DNA from: Euryodendron excelsum
Lineage: Eukaryota; Streptophyta; Magnoliopsida; Ericales; Pentaphylacaceae
NCBI GenBank assembly: GCA_033060915.1
Contig: CM065388.1
Span: 39,818,001 to 39,882,000 of the forward strand
DNA: 64,000 nt
Reading direction: 5' to 3'
Shown: one piece after another, positions 60,572 through 64,000 of the stretch
Layout of the letters: every line of letters starts with the position of its first letter
Position numbering within the stretch: the first letter of the stretch is position 1
The notes under the pieces: generated by a model
What the model saw: the letters and a program-made list of their open reading frames with translations, nothing else
Told to the model about the DNA's origin: nothing
Database searches by the model: none
Position numbers and translations under genes: made by a program

Positions 60572-60946
60572 CTTAACTTGATTGGTACCTTCATGTGTTA
60601 CTTTTAGTCTATCCTATATTTCTTTAACTGATTCACAAGTAGAAATAGAATTGAATTCATTAGTATCCAGTGCACAATATAAAATATTCATGGCTTTAGC
60701 ATTAGATTGCAACATTTTCAGATCATCCTCATCCCATTCGGATTCGGGTTTAGGGACATCAGTTTTTTCTACTCTTGTTGTAGGAGTTTTGGGACCATTT
60801 ACTATAAGTCTCAATAATTCATAATCTACCGATTGAATATATATTCTTATTCTTTTCTTCCAATAGTTGTAATTGGTGCCATTAAACATAGGTGGTCTGT
60901 TTGTGGATTGACTCTTACCGGGAGAGCTTCCAAAGTTAGTTGCCAT
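60572..60946 (-). pseudogene. copia gag, N-terminal part (before the solo LTR insertion)
   Basis: Starts MATNFGSSPGKSQ at 60946, 55 bp inside the 5' LTR/primer-site border. It carries the copia gag entry block PPMFNGTNYNYWKKRIRIYIQSVDYELL, then AKAMNILYCALDTNEFNSISTC. A stop (TAG, about 60616-60614) replaces the conserved tryptophan of the KEIWDRL block. The frame then runs on as DRLKVTHEGTNQVK to the insertion point at 60572. This protein would form the element's particle. Confidence 0.88.
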
Positions 60947-60987
60947 GGATCTATTCTTAGGATGTAAAGCCTAAAGCAGAAATATAA

Positions 60988-61000
60988 CTTCTGATACCAA
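60988..61000 (-). other. Primer-binding site of the copia element (initiator-Met tRNA)
   Basis: Reads TTGGTATCAGAAG on the minus strand, one base inside the 5' LTR. TGGTATCAGA matches the end of plant initiator-methionine tRNA, the standard primer of plant copia elements. Confidence 0.85.
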
Positions 61001-61001
61001 T

Positions 61002-62717
61002 TGTTGGCCCAAAAGGCAACCCAAGAGGGAGAGTGAATTGGGTTTTTTAAAAATTAATAGCAATTAAGATTAATTAAAAACTAATTTAATTAATAGAACA
61101 GTGAATCAAGATATATGTAATGCAATGTAATCAATAAGAAAATGAAAACAGAGCAAGAGAAATCACACCAAGAATTATCAAGGTTCAACCACAAATTGTG
61201 GTCTACGTCCTCACCCCAAGATCCCCTTGAAGTCTCCTTCCACTATGCAATCTCCAATTACAAAGAAGGTGCTGATCTACCAAGTGCTCAGCTCACTTTT
61301 ACACAAGAACTTCTTCACAAGTTTTTTCAGCTACCAAGTGGTTTCGTCCAAGATCTGTTTCAACTTACAAGAGTTTTTCTTTTACAAAAGAACTCTCAAA
61401 CTCTCACTTACATGTGTATAAAAGTTATACACACAAAATACAAACTCTCTATGAAGAGTGGATAAAAAAATAAAAGCTCACTTAATGCCAAAATGAAGAC
61501 AAAAGGAATTTTCAGAATTTCTCAGCTTGATCAATCAGTAGATGTTGTTTTTTTTTTTTTTGTCTCTCTTGTATATAAATGCAGTTGGAAGCTTGTATAT
61601 AAACCTTTGTATTAATTTCATCTGTTGATGGTTGTTGGGGCTCATTTAATGCAAGTCCAGTCCGTTATAACGTTAGAAAAACTAGCCGTTATTTTCCAGG
61701 TGTCGACACTTGATCTCATGCGTCGACACATCTGGCCTGCATTTTTCAAATGTTGTCCACTGTTTTCATGTGTCGACACATCAACTCCATGTGTCGACAT
61801 TTGATCATTTTGTCTTTAAACTTTGGCCTCTATCCTCATGTGTCAACTATTCATTTCCATGTGTCCACACATTACACACAAATCTTCATTCTTCTCTCTA
61901 TTGATCAAGTTCAGCTCAGCAATACTATAAGATCTTCAAGGAGTCTTTTTTTTTGGGTATGAAGATAGATTAAAGTCTTTATTTCATCAAAATTGTCTTC
62001 TATTCAATTTGGATTGAATTTAACTTTTGATAATCATCTTTTTTTTAAATTTCTAAGCTGCTATAACTTCTTTCCATTAATGTCGAGCTCTTCTTCTTCA
62101 TTTTCGAGCTCTCTCCATCTGCTGCTAATGACTTCTTCATCTTTGTAGAGTTTCATATTTATGATGCCTCATTGCCGAGCTCTTCTTTTTGCTACTAATC
62201 TTTCTTTTTTCTTTAGGATAACTTCAATGAGTCTTTTATATGCCTGATAAAGTCTAATCTTGAACATCTTCAATTTCTTTGAATACATATCATCTTTATT
62301 GACTCTTCACATCTCAGATGAAGTCTACTCTTGGATTCTTTGTGGAGATTTTCCAATTATATTGAATTCTCTTTTTGAACATCTTCAATCTCTTCAAATT
62401 CAAGTCAACTTCAATGAGTCTATACACGCTTGATGAAATCTTCTTTTGAACACCTTTAATCTTTTCGAATGCAAATCATTTGTTTGAAGTTGTAATAGGT
62501 GTCATTGCTCTGTTTGGTGTATTGCATGACTCTTAGAGTGCATTGCTTGATTTGACTTGTTGTGCATTAACTTTGACATGTATTAGACTTTTCAGTTAAA
62601 ACCTTTAAGTCTAAATTATAATCTTTATTAATCTGCACAATAAGTAGATGTATTAGTAAAATAACACAATGTTTAGTTATCATCAAAATCAATATGGGAA
62701 TCAACCTTGAGTCAACA
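61002..62717 (-). repeat. 5' LTR of the copia element
   Basis: 1,716 bp, TGTTG...CAACA, paired with 47424-49116. Palindromes of the TGTCGACA type occur from about 61698 to 61870. TATATAAA-type boxes follow in element sense at about 61600-61570. A T14 run sits at 61549-61560 where the other LTR has TTATTTT. The two LTRs differ by scattered substitutions and small indels. Confidence 0.9.
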
Positions 62718-62722
62718 TCCAG
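62718..62722. repeat. Target-site duplication TCCAG, right copy
   Basis: Identical to 47419-47423. It marks the right border of the copia insertion. Confidence 0.9.
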
Positions 62723-63484
62723 CACCAGCTACAAACTCAGGTCCCATGCAAGAGATCAGCATCATGAAAAGGAGCGGTCACATGATCATAAGGAATGTGA
62801 TGACCTTAGGAATTGGCTGAACCAGCAGCTTGAGACGTGGCGCGAAAAGCTTTAGAACAAATAACATCTTCACCATTCACTGAGAAGATCGAGAGGCACA
62901 AACCACCCAGGAAGTTCTCCGCCCCAAGGTTTACCCCCTATGATGAGAAATCTAATTCCATCAGCCATATCAGATACTACAAGTATATGATGACTATATG
63001 GAGTAGGGATAAGTCCCTGATGTGTTGGGTATTTCCCTCTAGTCTTGGTGAGGTAGCTCTCTATTGGTTTGATAAGTTGCCATTCGACATAATGGAGAGC
63101 TGAAAATAGTGGAGAACTATTCATTGTACGGTTTATAACAAACAACAAAGAACCAAGGGAGGTAGACTCACTACTTTCATGCAAAAGAAGGATGGTGAAG
63201 GATTACAGCAGTACACAGTATGTTACTGGGAGAATTATAATGAAATTAAAGATTGTAATGAACAACTTGCCATTGTTTCATTTAAAATTGGTCTGCTCAA
63301 GGAACATCACCTTAGGCAATCTCTATCTAAACGACTTGTGGTTGGCATACCCGAGCTCAGAACAGAGCAGTACTCCAAAGTAGAGGAAGATGTTTTGTCA
63401 CCAAAACAAAAGCGAAATGGTGATAAAACTATTACTAAAAAAAGATACCAAGGAGGCCAAAAAGCCTTAAAGAGAGGAGTCTGA
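62723..63484 (+). pseudogene. Tat-like gypsy gag, core part
   Basis: Frame from about 62837 reads SPFTEKIERHKPPRKFSAPRFTPYDEKSNSI, then MCWVFPSSLGEVALYWFDKLP. This is the retrotransposon gag (PF03732-type) core of plant Tat/Ogre-like gypsy elements. After stops near 63100 it continues as QKKDGEGLQQYTVCYWENYNEI..CNEQLAIVSFKIGLLKEHHLRQSL and ELRTEQYSKVEED up to a stop at 63482. It belongs to the element whose LTR ends at 46924. The copia insertion separates them. Confidence 0.8.
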
Positions 63485-63599
63485 CCGAAATAACAAGAAA
63501 TCTTATAAAGGTATGAACATAGTTTTCAAAGAGCTAATCTATTGGATATTGTTAATGATAAAAGATAAGCCATACTTTCGATGGTCGTAGAAATTACTA

Positions 63600-64000
63600 G
63601 AGGATCCCAGTACTAGGGACCAAAGAGAATTTGGGCAGTTGCACCCCTGCCAAGTCATCATCGGTGAAGGTTATGGCCTCAACACTGCTGCCGACCTTTG
63701 TCTTTTTGTTTGGGGCTTCTAATTGCATTACCTTCCTGAGGTGTGTTGCTTTGTGGATCTCCGCCCAATATTTGTATAGATCTACAGTTGCTGATTCTAC
63801 CGATCTATGGAGGATATTGATTACTCAGGCAGGTTCAGTTCTGACTTCCTTCTACAGAGCGGCTTCCTACTTTGTCTGCTCTACCTCCCGCTTCACCTTC
63901 TCCCGGTCAATGTATTGATAGAGGTGTCCCACCTTTGCTAATTCTTCCGAGTGGTTCTTAAGATTTCAGTAATTCTCCATCTGATGCCCCTTTTCCCTGT
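63600..64000 (-). pseudogene. Inverted gag/protease-junction fragment of a Tat-like gypsy element
   Basis: On the minus strand, from the right edge, it reads HQMENY*NLKNHSEELAKVGHLYQYIDREK, a remnant of the gag zinc-finger flank (usually TEDC..LK..LE.L...GHL..Y). After stops follows VEAITFTDDDLAGVQLPKF, resembling the I.F.D.D..GV..PH block just upstream of the protease in Tat-type elements. Its orientation is opposite to the gag at 62723-63484, although it represents the next part of the same kind of protein. It is either an inversion or a second element. Confidence 0.6.

Larger units (their letters stand above)
47424..62717 (-). mobile_element. Full-length Ty1/copia element, Sirevirus-like, with extra 3' gene
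   Basis: Two direct LTRs (47424-49116 and 61002-62717), a perfect TCCAG duplication, a primer site matching the 3' end of initiator-Met tRNA next to the right LTR, and a polypurine tract next to the left LTR. Domain order on the minus strand is gag, protease, integrase, RT, RNase H, then an additional gene before the 3' LTR. Copia order plus an extra 3' gene plus large size (about 10.7 kb without the 4.6-kb solo LTR inserted in gag) fits the Sirevirus (SIRE/Maximus) lineage. All coding parts carry stops, so it is inactive. The two LTRs look more than 90 percent identical by eye, implying moderate age. Confidence 0.92.

Noticed and set aside
1..64000. tRNA, rRNA or known small-RNA genes
   Set aside because: No cloverleaf or rRNA signature was recognised by eye. 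The only tRNA-related sequences are retroelement primer sites.

Overview
The window is nuclear DNA of a flowering plant, probably a eudicot with a repeat-rich genome. Support comes from GT-AG introns, a seven-exon plant-type HD-domain gene, a cytochrome P450 close to Arabidopsis CYP86B1, and plant LTR retrotransposon lineages: Tekay-like chromovirus, Tat/Ogre-like gypsy and Sirevirus-like copia. Nothing bacterial or organellar was seen. The species cannot be named from this sequence.

Region 1 (about 1-19.9 kb) is one decayed Ty3/gypsy element on the + strand. It has gag, protease, reverse transcriptase, RNase H, integrase, chromodomain tail and a 1.9-kb 3' LTR ending at 19937. It is broken by three separate LTR insertions: a partial one at the left edge (1-922), one in gag (1161-5991), and one in integrase (8704-17026, with target duplication ACTGG). 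The integrase insertion itself holds a 5'-truncated chromovirus fragment on the minus strand (10679 to about 14517).

Region 2 (about 19.9-24.2 kb) is AT-rich and holds two non-autonomous DNA transposons with terminal inverted repeats. The second lies just upstream of the first gene.

Region 3 (24.3-37.2 kb) is the gene island. It has two convergent genes: an HD-domain metal-dependent phosphohydrolase (+, 24289-33625, 224 aa over seven exons) and a CYP86B1-like fatty-acid omega-hydroxylase (-, 37161-35178, 539 aa over two exons). I see no functional link between them. The first is a generic nucleotide-hydrolase-like protein and the second is a suberin-type lipid enzyme.

Region 4 (37.2 to about 45.7 kb) is AT-rich intergenic DNA with microsatellites, a small dispersed repeat and a pair of palindromes, but no supported gene.

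Region 5 (about 45.7-64 kb) is a second nest. A Tat-like gypsy element (+, LTR end at 46924 and gag) is interrupted by a full-length Sirevirus-like Ty1/copia element on the minus strand (47424-62717, perfect TCCAG duplication). That copia element carries an extra 3' gene after RNase H, and its gag is interrupted by a third 4.6-kb solo LTR (55974-60571). The most interesting signals are regulatory. The copia LTR's palindrome-plus-TATA layout recurs in front of the extra gene. Several unrelated LTR families carry palindrome clusters shortly upstream of their TATA boxes, one with spacing conserved to the base between two copies.
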